A stretch of DNA of 64,000 nucleotides, from NCBI RefSeq assembly GCF_030719295.1, contig NZ_CP120997.1, positions 1,922,001 to 1,986,000 on the forward strand, given 5' to 3'. Positions within the stretch are counted from its first letter, which is position 1. Each line of letters begins with the position of its first letter. The stretch comes from Streptomyces sp. Mut1 (GTDB lineage: Bacteria > Actinomycetota > Actinomycetes > Streptomycetales > Streptomycetaceae). The notes beneath the pieces were generated by a model that saw only the letters and a program-made list of their open reading frames with translations, made no database searches and had not been told where the DNA came from. Made by a program: the position numbers and the translations under genes. Below, piece after piece: positions 49,644 to 58,238 of this stretch.

Positions 49644-52475
49644 CTACGCGCTCCCGGCGCCGGCTCGGCGGAGGTCTCCCGCGCCCTGAGCCGGCCCGCC
49701 GCGCGGATGGGGCGGACGTGCCGCGGCCGGCCGGTCGGCGAGGTCGCGGCGGGAGAGCGCACCGGTCTTGCGCATGGCGCGGGCGATGTGCTGCTCCACC
49801 GTCCTGGGCGACAGATGGAGGGTCGCGGCGATCTCCCGGTTGGTCAGGCCGGACACAGCGAGCTGAGCCACCTCCGCTTCCCGCGGGGACAGTTCGTCGG
49901 CGTGCGAGGGGCGGCCGGGAGGGCGGCCCTTCTTCACCGGCCGCTGTGTGCGCAGCAGGGCCCTGACCCGCGCCGCGTCCCATCCGGCGCCCAGCTCGGT
50001 GAAGGTCCGGGCGCAGCTCTCCAGCTCAGCCACCGCCGACAGGGTGGAGAGGCGGCCGGAGCCGGGTTCCGGCGGTGTGGCGGTGTCCCCGCCCTGTTCG
50101 GCCGGCCCGGCGGGCGCGTCGGTGCCCGCCGCGAGGACACAGCGCGCGGCGCCCTCCGCGGTCAGTGCCCGGCTGTAGGGGCGGGCCATGGCCGCGAACG
50201 CCGCCGCGGCCTGCCGGTAGAGCGCGGCGGCTGGGAAAAGCTCGTCCGGCTCCTCCCGGGCGAGCGCCGCCGTCTCGGCCAGAACGGCTCTGCTCCGGAT
50301 CAGCGCGGCCTGCGCGGCGGGCGCGTCACGCCGGCCGAGGCCCTGGGAGAAGACCCGGACCATGGCGTGCGCCGCGGTTTCGTCGCCCGCGCGGGCCACC
50401 GCTTCCACAGCCCACGGCAGGAGTTCGCAGCCCCAGGTCCACACCCCCTTCCCGGCAAGGGCGGTCCAGGCGGCGCGCGCCTGTTCCGCCGCGGCTTCCA
50501 CCTCCTGGCGGGCCAGGGCGAGGCGGATCGCGGCTCCGGCCGTCGTCGCGGCCAGGGGCACGGGAAGGCTCCCGGCCCGGGCGGCCCCGCGCTGGGACAG
50601 CCAGGGCCCCACCTCGCCCCAGTCCCCCTCGGCGAGGGCGAGCAGTCCGCGCACGACGTAGGCGTCGGAGGCGAGGAACGGCATGTCGGCGGTCGCCGCG
50701 ACGAAGTCCTCGCACCGCTGGGCCAGCCCCTGCCACCGGCCGGTCCACCACTCGTGGAGCAGCCGCGCCCCCAGCGCGGTGTGCTCCTGGTAGGGCGCAC
50801 CACTGCGTGCGGCCAGATCCAGTCCTTCCGCGAGCAGTTCCTCCCCCCGGTCGTGGAAGCCGAGCCAGACCGCGGAGTTCGCGGCGTTGCACAGGCCGCG
50901 TGCCGCCTGCCGGGCGCACGCGGGGTCCGTGTCCTTCCCGGACAGTTCCTCGACCAGCTCCCACGCCCCCGGGTCGGCACAGCTCAGGGCGAGGTCGGCC
51001 CGGTTGGCGAGGACCGCTGTGCGCATGGCCTCGTCCCCGTCGGCGTCCGCGACGGAGACGGCCTCGGCCAGCCACTTCCGGCCGGCCTCGATGTGGTTCC
51101 CCGGCACGAACGTACTGGACAGTGCCGCCATGGCGCGGGCGGCCAGGCCCGGCCGGACCTCGCGCAGTTCGGCGGCGGCGATCTCCAGTGCCTGGTGTCC
51201 CTCGGGCCCCCGGCCCATCTGGTTGGCCAGCATCAGGCCCAGGTCGAGCCGCAGCTCGCCACGGATCGCCGGGGGCAGGGACGCGTCGCGCACGAGCTGT
51301 GCGAGCACCTCGACGGTCTGGTCCGAGCGCAGCCCGGTCACCGCGCTGCGGGCGAGGAGCGGCGCGAGACGGGCCCGGCTCCGAGGGGGCGGGCCAGGCA
51401 TGGCCAGGGTCCTCTCCAGCAGGGTGACGGCCTGCTGGTGCAGGCCGGCCGCCGCCGCGGCCTCGGCCGCCTTCTCCACCGCCGCCAGCCATCTGCCGGA
51501 ATCGCCGGCCGCCCGGTGGTGTTCGGCCACTTCCGCCCAGGGCACGGGCTGTCTGCGGCGCAGTACGCCCGCGGCCCGGCCGTGCAAGTCCTGGCGGACG
51601 GGGCCGGGCACGCGGGCCCGAACGGCCGGGGCGGCCAGCGGGACGGCGAAGCCGTAGTGGCCTTCGGCCGGTTCCGCAAGGGCCGCCTTCTCCAGAGCCG
51701 CGAGCAGCGCACCGGCTCCCGCCCCGGGTCCGAGCCCCGACACCGCGATCAGCTCGTCCCGGTGGGCGGGGGCGCCGAGGACGGCGGCCGCCCAGACCAC
51801 CGGCCGGTGTTCCGGGGGCAGCGCGTGCGTACGGCTCAGTACGAGTTCCGCGAGACGGGTCGGTACCCCGGCCGCCTCCACCTCGGCCGCCGTGCCTGTG
51901 AACGCCGGTTGCCGTTCCCTCAGTGCGGAGAGGAGGTCGACGACCACCCGGGGCACGCCGCCGCTGAGCTCGTGCAGTCTGCGCGCCGCCTCTGCGGTGC
52001 AGGGCCCGTTCAGCGCCTCGTCGGCGGCCCGGCGGACGCGTGCCTCGTCCCAGGGCGTCAGCCGGTGCCGGAGCAACCTGAGCCGCGAGGGGTACGTCAT
52101 CGGCGTGCCGCCCAACGGCATTCCGGGTACGGGCAGTTCCTCGGGCCGGTAGGCCACGGCGGCGGCCGAGCCGGGCCCCAGCTCACCGAGGACGCGGCGC
52201 AGCCACCGCAGTTCCTCCTCGTCCGCCCGGTGGACGTCGTCCACCAGCCACAGGGCCGGTGCCCGCAGGGTGCCGTCCTCGCCGGGCGGCCCGGCGTCGG
52301 CTCCGCACCGCCACCGCACGGTGTGCGGCGTCCCGGGCAGGCCGGCCAGTGCCTGGAGCAGGTGGCTCTTCCCCTCGCCGGCGGCACCTTCGACGTACAG
52401 CAGGACCGGTTCGGCGCGCTCGCCCGTGAGGGTGCGGGCCAGGAGCCGCAGAGCGGAACCACGCGTCTCGATCAC
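49644..52475 (-). CDS. Large LuxR-family (LAL-type) ATP-binding regulator
   Basis: The product is about 943 residues. Near the N-terminus are Walker A EGAAGEGKSHLLQALAG and Walker B LWLVDDVHRADEEELRWLR. Long TPR-like helical repeats follow, and the C-terminus is a LuxR helix-turn-helix, LSPREAEVAQLAVSGLTNRE with LSPRTVEQHIARAMRKTG. This is the LAL architecture of MalT-like regulators, which often control secondary metabolism. A GTG at 52475 is chosen; it comes just before RGSALRLLARTL. The start is uncertain. It is not linked to an obvious biosynthetic cluster here, and the neighbouring XRE gene is on the same strand, about 130 bases upstream. Confidence 0.88.
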   Translation of the reverse strand: MIETRGSALRLLARTLTGERAEPVLLYVEGAAGEGKSHLLQALAGLPGTPHTVRWRCGADAGPPGEDGTLRAPALWLVDDVHRADEEELRWLRRVLGELGPGSAAAVAYRPEELPVPGMPLGGTPMTYPSRLRLLRHRLTPWDEARVRRAADEALNGPCTAEAARRLHELSGGVPRVVVDLLSALRERQPAFTGTAAEVEAAGVPTRLAELVLSRTHALPPEHRPVVWAAAVLGAPAHRDELIAVSGLGPGAGAGALLAALEKAALAEPAEGHYGFAVPLAAPAVRARVPGPVRQDLHGRAAGVLRRRQPVPWAEVAEHHRAAGDSGRWLAAVEKAAEAAAAAGLHQQAVTLLERTLAMPGPPPRSRARLAPLLARSAVTGLRSDQTVEVLAQLVRDASLPPAIRGELRLDLGLMLANQMGRGPEGHQALEIAAAELREVRPGLAARAMAALSSTFVPGNHIEAGRKWLAEAVSVADADGDEAMRTAVLANRADLALSCADPGAWELVEELSGKDTDPACARQAARGLCNAANSAVWLGFHDRGEELLAEGLDLAARSGAPYQEHTALGARLLHEWWTGRWQGLAQRCEDFVAATADMPFLASDAYVVRGLLALAEGDWGEVGPWLSQRGAARAGSLPVPLAATTAGAAIRLALARQEVEAAAEQARAAWTALAGKGVWTWGCELLPWAVEAVARAGDETAAHAMVRVFSQGLGRRDAPAAQAALIRSRAVLAETAALAREEPDELFPAAALYRQAAAAFAAMARPYSRALTAEGAARCVLAAGTDAPAGPAEQGGDTATPPEPGSGRLSTLSAVAELESCARTFTELGAGWDAARVRALLRTQRPVKKGRPPGRPSHADELSPREAEVAQLAVSGLTNREIAATLHLSPRTVEQHIARAMRKTGALSRRDLADRPAAARPPHPRGGPAQGAGDLRRAGAGSA

Positions 52476-52601
52476 GTCATCACCCTCGCTCTCGTTCTTC
52501 CGGAAGGTGCGGAGACGGCGCGCCGGGCACCTCGCCCCGCCGGGCCCGCACCGTACCAAGGCGGAGGCAGAGGCAGGGGCAGAGGCGTGGGCCGCGGGTG
52601 T

Positions 52602-53510
52602 TCAGTCCGGCCAGCGCCACTCGACGCCGTGGACGCCCGGTGCCGACTTCATCGGCAGCAGATGGGTCGTGTGGAGGCCGTCGAGGGCCGCGAGCTGCCG
52701 GCTGGGCTCGGCGCCGAGGTGTCTGCGGTAGTAGTGCCAGCACGTCGCCGGCACGGCCGAGGGGTGGAAGCGGACCTGGAGCAGGTAGGTCTGCAAGGGG
52801 GTGGTGACGCGGGACTCGTGCTGGTGGGAGACGCCCCCGGTCGCGGCGGTACGGACGGTGTACTCGACGACAGCGGTCTCGTTTCTGGCCAGTGGGCGGC
52901 CGAGCGGTATCTCGGCGACCACACAGTTCGGCTCCGGCCGGAACCAGGTGCGCGGAGGCGGTCCCGAGGGAACGGTGACGTCGAACGCGTTGTCCTTCGC
53001 GGCGTCCAGGGTATGGACGACCGTCAGGTGGCGCGCGTTGGTGCGGGCGGCTCTGACCGCGACGGTGACGCGTACCTCGTCCACGAGGCGGTGCTCGTTG
53101 ACGCGGACCGCCTCGTGGACGACCAGCCGCCGCAGGCCGGCGTTGAGGTGCGGGAAGGCGTCGCCGAGGGCCCTTTCGACGTCGGAGTTCTCGCCGTAGA
53201 CGCCACGTACGGCGGCCGGGTCGTGGGGTGGGACCCAGCCGCGCGGCCGGCGCCGCAGCAGGGACCGCAGAGCGCCACCCGGCAGGCCGAGGAACGGCTC
53301 CAGGGCGTCGACGGCGCGCAGGGACTGCGACCTCTCCGGCTGGCTGCGGCCGCTCTGCCAGTAGCTGAGGGTGGCGACACTGAGGGTGATTCCGTGCGAC
53401 TTGAGATGATCGCGTACCACCTCCAATGACAGCTCACGCCGCTGGAGAGCCGTCTTGAACGTGGTCGCGAACAACGTGTCCGGGTCGTCGGTGCGGGGAG
53501 CGTTCGCCAT
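52602..53510 (-). CDS. XRE-type HTH protein with large C-terminal beta-rich region
   Basis: The product is 302 residues. The first about 75 residues contain a short XRE-like helix-turn-helix: FATTFKTALQRRELSLEVVR and LSVATLSYWQSGRSQPERSQ. The remaining about 220 residues, for example HEAVRVNEHRLVDEVRVTV and AVVEYTVRTAATGGVSHQHE, are rich in beta-strand-like patterns with no domain I recognise, and it ends GVHGVEWRWPD. Such two-part proteins occur widely in Streptomyces but have no known role. The ATG at 53510 is used. It sits between the LAL regulator and the serine protease, all on the minus strand. Confidence 0.78.
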   Translation of the reverse strand: MANAPRTDDPDTLFATTFKTALQRRELSLEVVRDHLKSHGITLSVATLSYWQSGRSQPERSQSLRAVDALEPFLGLPGGALRSLLRRRPRGWVPPHDPAAVRGVYGENSDVERALGDAFPHLNAGLRRLVVHEAVRVNEHRLVDEVRVTVAVRAARTNARHLTVVHTLDAAKDNAFDVTVPSGPPPRTWFRPEPNCVVAEIPLGRPLARNETAVVEYTVRTAATGGVSHQHESRVTTPLQTYLLQVRFHPSAVPATCWHYYRRHLGAEPSRQLAALDGLHTTHLLPMKSAPGVHGVEWRWPD

Positions 53511-53595
53511 GGCGTCTTCCAGCGGTGGAGGGACTGTCTTCGGACGGGAGCCGGGGGTTCTGGACCCGAGGGCCGGGGTCGTCCCCTCGGCAAGC

Positions 53596-53637
53596 GGCCG
53601 GGGGCCGCCCGCCCTGTTGCGCGAACGACCCCCGGCC
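53596..53637 (-). terminator. Terminator after the serine protease
   Basis: GGCCGGGGGCC pairs with GACCCCCGGCC (10 of 11 bases) across 20 bases, about 20 bases after the minus-strand protease stop. Confidence 0.6.
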
Positions 53638-53656
53638 CTGCCTGCCCCGGATGTGA

Positions 53657-54862
53657 TCAGTTGGTGTTGAGCGTCAGCCCGTAGTACTGGAGGGCGTCGC
53701 TGAGGGGCTGGAAGTACGAGGAACCGCGGGAGTTGACCCCGCCGGTGCACTGCTGGTTGGTCGGGCCGCCGGAGGTCATGCCCTGGGCCTGGTTGCCGGA
53801 GATGTACGCACCACCGCTGTCACCGCCCTCGACGCAGACGCTGGACGCGCCCAGTCCGGTGATCACCGTGTCGGGGCCTCCGTTGAGATCGACGTACGTG
53901 ACGGTGTTGTTGTACGAGGTGATCGAACCGCAGGTCCAGCCGGTGGTGGCACCGGACTTGCAGAGCGCGGAGCCGACGGCCGCCCGGTTGCCGCCCTTGA
54001 CGGCGATCGTCGAGGTGCTGCCCTGGCCCCAGGTGCCCACGGCGGTGACGATCGAGTGGCCGGAGTTGAGGGTCGCGATGCCCATGTCGACGCTGTTGCT
54101 GCCGAGCCTGTAGCGGGTGTTGTAGCCCTGGGCGAAGGCCGTGCCGTCGTAGCGCAGGGTGTTCACGACGCAGTGCCCCGCGCTCACCAGGTACTGCCTG
54201 CCGGAGCTGTCGTGGGCGCCGTAGCCCACGGAACACCAGCCGGTGGTGTTGTTCAGCGTCATCTTGCTGCCGGGGTAGATCGCGGCCTTGGCTTCGAGCT
54301 GTTCCTGGCCGCGCACGATCTCGACGGCCGCGCCCTGTTCGGCGGCCTTGGCGAGGAACGCCTTGGCGGCGGCCCCCCGGTCGTTGTTGACCTTGACGGT
54401 CACCTTGTCGGCGGCCAGGTCCACGGACCAGGAAGCCACTCCGGAGGGGACCTTCTTCGCGGCGAGGGCGTCCAGCCGGGACTTGACCTCGTCGAGCGCC
54501 GCCTGCCCTCGCACGGGCACCCGGGCCGTGAGGCCGGCCTTCTCCACCTCGGCCGCCTCGGCCTTGTCGCCGACGTTGACGGTCAGCTTGCCCGAGCCGT
54601 CGAAGAAGGCCCCGTCGTCGGCTATGCCGCTCTTCGTGAGCGCGGCCAGTCTGGCCTGCTGGGCGCTCTGCCGGTCCAGCCGTTCGGTCGCGGCCTTCTC
54701 GCTCACACCGAGCGAGGCGGCCAACGCCCGGACCATCTCGGGCTGGTAGCGGGGGGCGGACTCCGTCTCCTGTGCCTGGGCCAGGGTCTGGGTTCCGAGG
54801 ACTGCCGAGGCCGAGAGCGCGATGCCCAGCGCTGCCATGCGGTACTTACGGGAGTTACGCAC
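53657..54862 (-). CDS. Secreted chymotrypsin-like serine protease (S1E, alpha-lytic/streptogrisin type)
   Basis: The product is 401 residues. The signal peptide is MRNSRKYRMAALGIALSASA. Residues about 35-200 are an alpha-lytic-type propeptide that helps folding (EMVRALAASLGVSEKAATER). The catalytic part begins near YPGSKMTLNNTTGWCSVGYG and holds the triad His in LVSAGHC, Asp in SNSVDMGIA and Ser in VEGGDSGGAY. Cysteine pairs are as expected for this class. The GTG at 54862 has AAGGGATC upstream; the ORF extends further but without a better start. It would act outside the cell as a general peptidase. Confidence 0.93.
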   Translation of the reverse strand: MRNSRKYRMAALGIALSASAVLGTQTLAQAQETESAPRYQPEMVRALAASLGVSEKAATERLDRQSAQQARLAALTKSGIADDGAFFDGSGKLTVNVGDKAEAAEVEKAGLTARVPVRGQAALDEVKSRLDALAAKKVPSGVASWSVDLAADKVTVKVNNDRGAAAKAFLAKAAEQGAAVEIVRGQEQLEAKAAIYPGSKMTLNNTTGWCSVGYGAHDSSGRQYLVSAGHCVVNTLRYDGTAFAQGYNTRYRLGSNSVDMGIATLNSGHSIVTAVGTWGQGSTSTIAVKGGNRAAVGSALCKSGATTGWTCGSITSYNNTVTYVDLNGGPDTVITGLGASSVCVEGGDSGGAYISGNQAQGMTSGGPTNQQCTGGVNSRGSSYFQPLSDALQYYGLTLNTN

Positions 54863-55384
54863 GTTGATCCCTTCTGATGGCAGCCAGAAACTCAAGGGGG
54901 GTGTACACCGGAATGCACGAACAACGCGCCGTCCGGCGAAGGCGGTTTCTGGCTGGCGGAGAGTCATCGACTCGCCGCGAACGGAACTATTGCCCAGCGA
55001 TCGAAGGGATTTCAATACGCGTGCAGCGGGAATCTTTCTTAACAGAGTCCGTGGCATTCCTGTTGAATAGAAATCAAGCGAAAGGGCGTCACCTGATGCC
55101 CTTTCGGAACTCGGGTCACGCCCAGCGGTACCGCCCGCCCCGGACCCTAGAGGAGTCGGGCTCGTCGTTACATCAGGAGGGCGGATTCACGTATACGCAG
55201 AAAACCCGGCGCACCCAGGGGCTCAGCCGATGGCCCGGGATACGTATGGGTGATTGACCGTTCCGGATATTCGGGAACCGGGCGGCTTCGTACGCTGGCG
55301 GAGGCCGGTCAGCGACCGCACGGGCACGAAGCCGAGCGGTCACCAAGGAACGCAACCCTCCGCAGTGACCGAGGAGACGGCGCC
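54863..55384. other. 522-base gene-free interval
   Basis: This interval is A/T-richer than the surroundings near 55000-55080 and probably holds the promoters of the protease (minus) and of the 55385 gene (plus). A hairpin at 55079-55106 (CGAAAGGGC with GCCCTTTCG) is the only clear structure. I see no coding sequence that I would support. Confidence 0.5.
55079..55106. promoter_or_regulatory. Inverted repeat in the protease upstream region
   Basis: CGAAAGGGC and GCCCTTTCG are perfect complements separated by 10 bases. It could be an operator or an RNA hairpin. Confidence 0.35.
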
Positions 55385-55678
55385 ATGCCCCAGGTCTACT
55401 ACCAGGTCAATGTCCCCATAACGAACTCCGGACCACCCGAGGAGCGTGGGCTGCACATCTTCACGGGGCCGGCAGACACCTGGTCGGACGCCCTCCGCAT
55501 CGCCCGCGAGACCTGCGACACGGCCGCCGCCGCGCAGCAGGCGGGCTTCCCGCTCCCCCGCCGGCGCCCGGACGGCTGGGGAGCGCGCGGCCTGCGCCCC
55601 GGCTGGGTCTTCGACTGGCCTGCCGCGACCGTGGACACCTGGCCGTACGGAGGGACGAACGCGGCAGCGCGTTTCTGA
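55385..55678 (+). CDS. Small protein of unknown function
   Basis: The product is 97 residues. It opens MPQVYYQVNVPITNSGPPEE, has LHIFTGPADTWSDALRIARE and ends TWPYGGTNAAARF. A GAGGAGAC sequence 8 bases before the ATG is a strong ribosome-binding site. No signal peptide or membrane segment is visible. I do not recognise the family; composition is protein-like with G/C-biased third positions, so it is probably real. Confidence 0.65.
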   Translation: MPQVYYQVNVPITNSGPPEERGLHIFTGPADTWSDALRIARETCDTAAAAQQAGFPLPRRRPDGWGARGLRPGWVFDWPAATVDTWPYGGTNAAARF

Positions 55679-56021
55679 CCTTCTGACCGACTCTGCCTTT
55701 TTCTACGTATCCGTAAATCGGCGGTCCGTATGGAATCGGCAGCGATTCACTCCCTAGAATTTCGACGAAGCCCGAAAGGCCACCATGCAGGCAGGAACGG
55801 TTCATCCACAGATGATTCCCGGTTCCGGCCCGGCTGCGGTGCCGGCGATTCGAAGACCACCACCCCTTCGAAACCACTGCCACCGATCAGGCCATGGGCC
55901 GCGGCGAGAAAGCCCGCCGCGGCCCATGGTTCTCGGCGCAGACGCGTTGAGCGATCCGGGACGACGCCGACCCGCCCGGTACAGCCGGCGAAGGCGGGGT
56001 CCGGGGCAACCCGCGACACAA
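55679..56021. other. Gene-free interval with two strong inverted repeats
   Basis: TTCGAAG (55849-55855) faces CTTCGAA (55866-55872), and CCATGGGCCGCGGCG (55892-55906) faces CGCCGCGGCCCATGG (55914-55928). The second is a strong terminator-like hairpin serving the 55385 gene, the convergent Nudix gene, or both. Small ORFs here lack support. Confidence 0.55.
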
Positions 56022-56510
56022 CTACCGCCTCTTCGCGACGCGTCCGGGAGGCTGGGCAAACGTCGTGCCGTCGTGCGTGCGCACCTGCGGCGCACCGTCC
56101 AGAAGGGCATCGGCGACCCGGACCGCGTAGACCTCGGCCATGCGGCCGGCCACCTCGTCCGGAGTCAGCCACTCGACTGCCGTTGATTCGTCGGACAGTT
56201 GCTCGTAGCCGCCTTCGGCGCGGCAACGGAAGACCAGGGCGACGATGCCGCGCGACGAATTCTTGTAGACCCCGGTCAACCGGTCCACCCGCACCGTGAT
56301 GCCGGTCTCCTCATAAACCTCGCGCCGGACACCGTCCTCTGGAGCCTCGGCCAGTTCGAGCACACCCCCGGGCGGTTCCCAGGCCCCGTTGTCGGCCCGC
56401 CTGATCACCAATACCCGGCCGTCCTCCCGGACGACGACTCCGGCCACGGACACGGAGTGCAACGGCGTTGACGAGCTCTCCGGCGCCACTGGGCAAACCT
56501 CTCGATTCAT
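56022..56510 (-). CDS. Nudix hydrolase
   Basis: The product is 162 residues. The Nudix box is PPGGVLELAEAPEDGVRREV followed by YEETGI, which keeps the GX5EX7REXXEE pattern (Gly, two Glu, Arg-Glu, Glu-Glu). It hydrolyses nucleoside diphosphate-X compounds and may clean damaged nucleotides or ADP-ribose derivatives; the substrate is unpredictable. An in-frame GTG at 56537 is an alternative start; ATG at 56510 is chosen. A frameshifted relative remains at 48720-48835. Confidence 0.88.
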   Translation of the reverse strand: MNREVCPVAPESSSTPLHSVSVAGVVVREDGRVLVIRRADNGAWEPPGGVLELAEAPEDGVRREVYEETGITVRVDRLTGVYKNSSRGIVALVFRCRAEGGYEQLSDESTAVEWLTPDEVAGRMAEVYAVRVADALLDGAPQVRTHDGTTFAQPPGRVAKRR

Positions 56511-56624
56511 GGCCGACTCCGAATGAGGGCACGTCACCGGAGCTCGTGGATCACCCCAGTCACGCGCGATACGGATCGCGCAGTCCTCCGCGCCACCCAG
56601 CAGACCGCCGCACAGAACCAGCGC

Positions 56625-56996
56625 TCACCGCACGGCGTCAATGGCCTCGATGGCCTCGAAGATGTCGGCATCGGTCTCCCGCTGCCACTCGGGCAACACA
56701 CCCCAGTCGGCGACGTACCCGGGCTTCGGGTCCTCGAAGTGCTTGTACATCTGGGCCGTCCAGCACAGGGCGACGAACCGCCCCTTCTGCTCCCGCGACA
56801 GCCGCGCCGCCTGCCCGCCACTCACCGCGAGGAACTGCCGCACCTGCTCGTACACGGCACCCGCCGCCTCCCGCTCCCACTGCGGGGTGCCGTCCCACGG
56901 CGTGACGTACCCGGCCTTCGGCTCCCCGGGAAAGTGCCGCCGCACACCGGCGATCCAGCTCTCCCGGAACAACCGCGCACCCTCGGTCCGTGACAT
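56625..56996 (-). CDS. Unknown protein with an internal duplication
   Basis: The product is 123 residues. It contains two similar halves: GVRRHFPGEPKAGYVTPWDG then PQWEREAAGAVYEQVRQFL, and YKHFEDPKPGYVADWGVLP then EWQRETDADIFEAIEAI. Shared features are HF, P-K-x-GYV, W, and W-x-RE-x-x-A/D. It is likely an intragenic duplication of a small helical unit. I do not recognise a family. The ATG at 56996 is the only one near the first repeat. Confidence 0.75.
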   Translation of the reverse strand: MSRTEGARLFRESWIAGVRRHFPGEPKAGYVTPWDGTPQWEREAAGAVYEQVRQFLAVSGGQAARLSREQKGRFVALCWTAQMYKHFEDPKPGYVADWGVLPEWQRETDADIFEAIEAIDAVR

Positions 56997-57010
56997 AACC
57001 ACGCCTCTCC

Positions 57011-57310
57011 TCACAGTGTGTTGAGCACGCCGTTTTCCGCCCCCAGCTCTGCCACACGCCGGTCGCGGCTCAAGGGCCCGAACTCGTCGCACAGGGCTCG
57101 GAGTCTACGGGCGACATACCCGGACCCCAAGGCGCACGCCAGGCCGACGGCCTCGTTCCCGTACGCGATCACCTGGTCCGGATCGCGCCGTTTCGCGCCG
57201 ACGGCGGCCAGGTCGACAAGCACGGCGGCCCGTCGCCGGTAGGACTGCCCGGGGGCCAAAGCCGTTTGCTTGAGGGCCTCCTGGCAAGCAGAAACAGGGT
57301 GGAGGCCGAC
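57011..57310 (-). pseudogene. C-terminal remnant of a Streptomyces XRE-type regulator
   Basis: The minus strand encodes EALKQTALAPGQSYRRRAAV and RDPDQVIAYGNEAVGLACAL then YVARRLRALCDEFGPLSRDR, which matches the helical-repeat C-terminus of large XRE regulators in Streptomyces. The helix-turn-helix and the first part are missing: upstream the same frame runs antisense to the CdiI-like gene without similarity. A 5' truncation is the simplest explanation. It is 15 bases downstream of nothing intact, so expression is doubtful. Confidence 0.55.
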
Positions 57311-57409
57311 CTCCAGCGCTGAAGCCAGGCGTCCCCGCCCACGCCGGCCGGCACACGTGGGAGGACAAGACCCGTCCGCAAGAAGAGGGGGAAGCCGGGT
57401 GGGGCGACA

Positions 57410-57853
57410 ATGAACGCCATGGGCCCTCTGTTGCACCTCGACCGGACGCTCGATGACCTGGACCCGCCCCGCCGGCCGGCTCCGCCCTCCGCAACGACCC
57501 ATCTGGCACGAAAGGTGCGTGCGCTGAGGCGCGTACCCCTGGGTGAACTCCGCCCGGCGGACCTGTGCACGCTCGTCTCACAGCAGGTGGCGTTGCCGTA
57601 CGTCGTTCCGCTCGCCGTGCGCCTGCTGCTGGAGGAGCCGCTGATCGACGCGTACTTCTACGAGGGCGATCTGCTGCTCGCCACCGTGGGCGTCCCGGCG
57701 ACGGTCTGGGCTCTGCTCCCGGACCTCGCGGACCAGTTGCGTGCCGTCGTCTCGGCACTGCCGGGGTCCGCCTGCGCCGGTCTCCCGCGCGGTGCCGAGG
57801 ACGAGATCACCCGCTTCCTCGCCGGAGGTCAGCGAAACTCGTGCACCACCTGA
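57410..57853 (+). CDS. CdiI-like contact-dependent inhibition immunity-type protein, orphan
   Basis: The product is 147 residues. It begins MNAMGPLLHLDRTLDDLDPP, contains ARKVRALRRVPLGELRPADL and CTLVSQQVALPYVVPLAVRL, and ends with an acidic/helical tail. This resembles the Streptomyces family usually annotated as contact-dependent growth inhibition immunity protein (CdiI_4 type), by my recollection of its L-R-R-x-P-L-G-x-L and DL-R motifs. No CdiA, polymorphic toxin or secretion gene is near, so it would be an orphan. GGTGGGG precedes the ATG. Its 3' end overlaps the convergent 57829 gene by 25 bases. Confidence 0.65.
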   Translation: MNAMGPLLHLDRTLDDLDPPRRPAPPSATTHLARKVRALRRVPLGELRPADLCTLVSQQVALPYVVPLAVRLLLEEPLIDAYFYEGDLLLATVGVPATVWALLPDLADQLRAVVSALPGSACAGLPRGAEDEITRFLAGGQRNSCTT

Positions 57854-58182
57854 ATCCCACCCACGATGTGCGCGTTGAACTCGTCCAACTCCTCGGCCGG
57901 GACCCAAAGTTCCAGGATCGTCCGTCCGCCCGCCTGTTGTACGGGGTACCGGCTCAGGAAATCCGACTCGACCTCGAAGCGGGTGACGTAGCCGACGCCG
58001 CTGTGCTTCACGTTCCAGTCCCTCGCGATGCGGATCGCGTAGTCCTCGTTGAGGACCGGGTAGAAGATCGGCTGCTCGGGGAGCCTGGGGGGCCAGGCGC
58101 GCCAGTTCAGTTCGCGCACCAGGTCCAGCTCCTCGGGGCCGGTGGGGCGCCACAGGGTCGTCGTTGCTTGTCGGCCGGTCAT
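57829..58182 (-). CDS. Protein of the family often labelled ADP-ribosylation/crystallin J1
   Basis: The product is 117 residues. It starts MTGRQATTTLWRPTGPEELD and has WPPRLPEQPIFYPVLNEDYA, RIARDWNVKHSGVGYVTRFE and VPAEELDEFNAHIVGGI. This pattern is frequent in Streptomyces proteins with that database label, but the label is not backed by a known function. It is soluble, with no signal. The ATG at 58182 is the only good start. Its 3' end overlaps the CdiI-like gene by 25 bases. Confidence 0.8.
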   Translation of the reverse strand: MTGRQATTTLWRPTGPEELDLVRELNWRAWPPRLPEQPIFYPVLNEDYAIRIARDWNVKHSGVGYVTRFEVESDFLSRYPVQQAGGRTILELWVPAEELDEFNAHIVGGIQVVHEFR

Positions 58183-58238
58183 GTGGGCGGACGTTACCGG
58201 CCCCGGAATCGCGGCGGCCACGCGATTTCGGGGCCGGG

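Noticed and set aside
49707-53429. Long plus-strand frame opposite the LAL regulator and XRE gene
   Set aside because: Antisense shadow with repetitive composition; both minus-strand genes have clear domains.
55730-56299. Small plus-strand frames, including one with GCGAGDSKTTTPSKPLPP, considered as a RiPP precursor
   Set aside because: No supporting ribosome-binding site at the right distance, no modification enzyme nearby, and the frame runs through a strong hairpin into the antisense of the Nudix gene.
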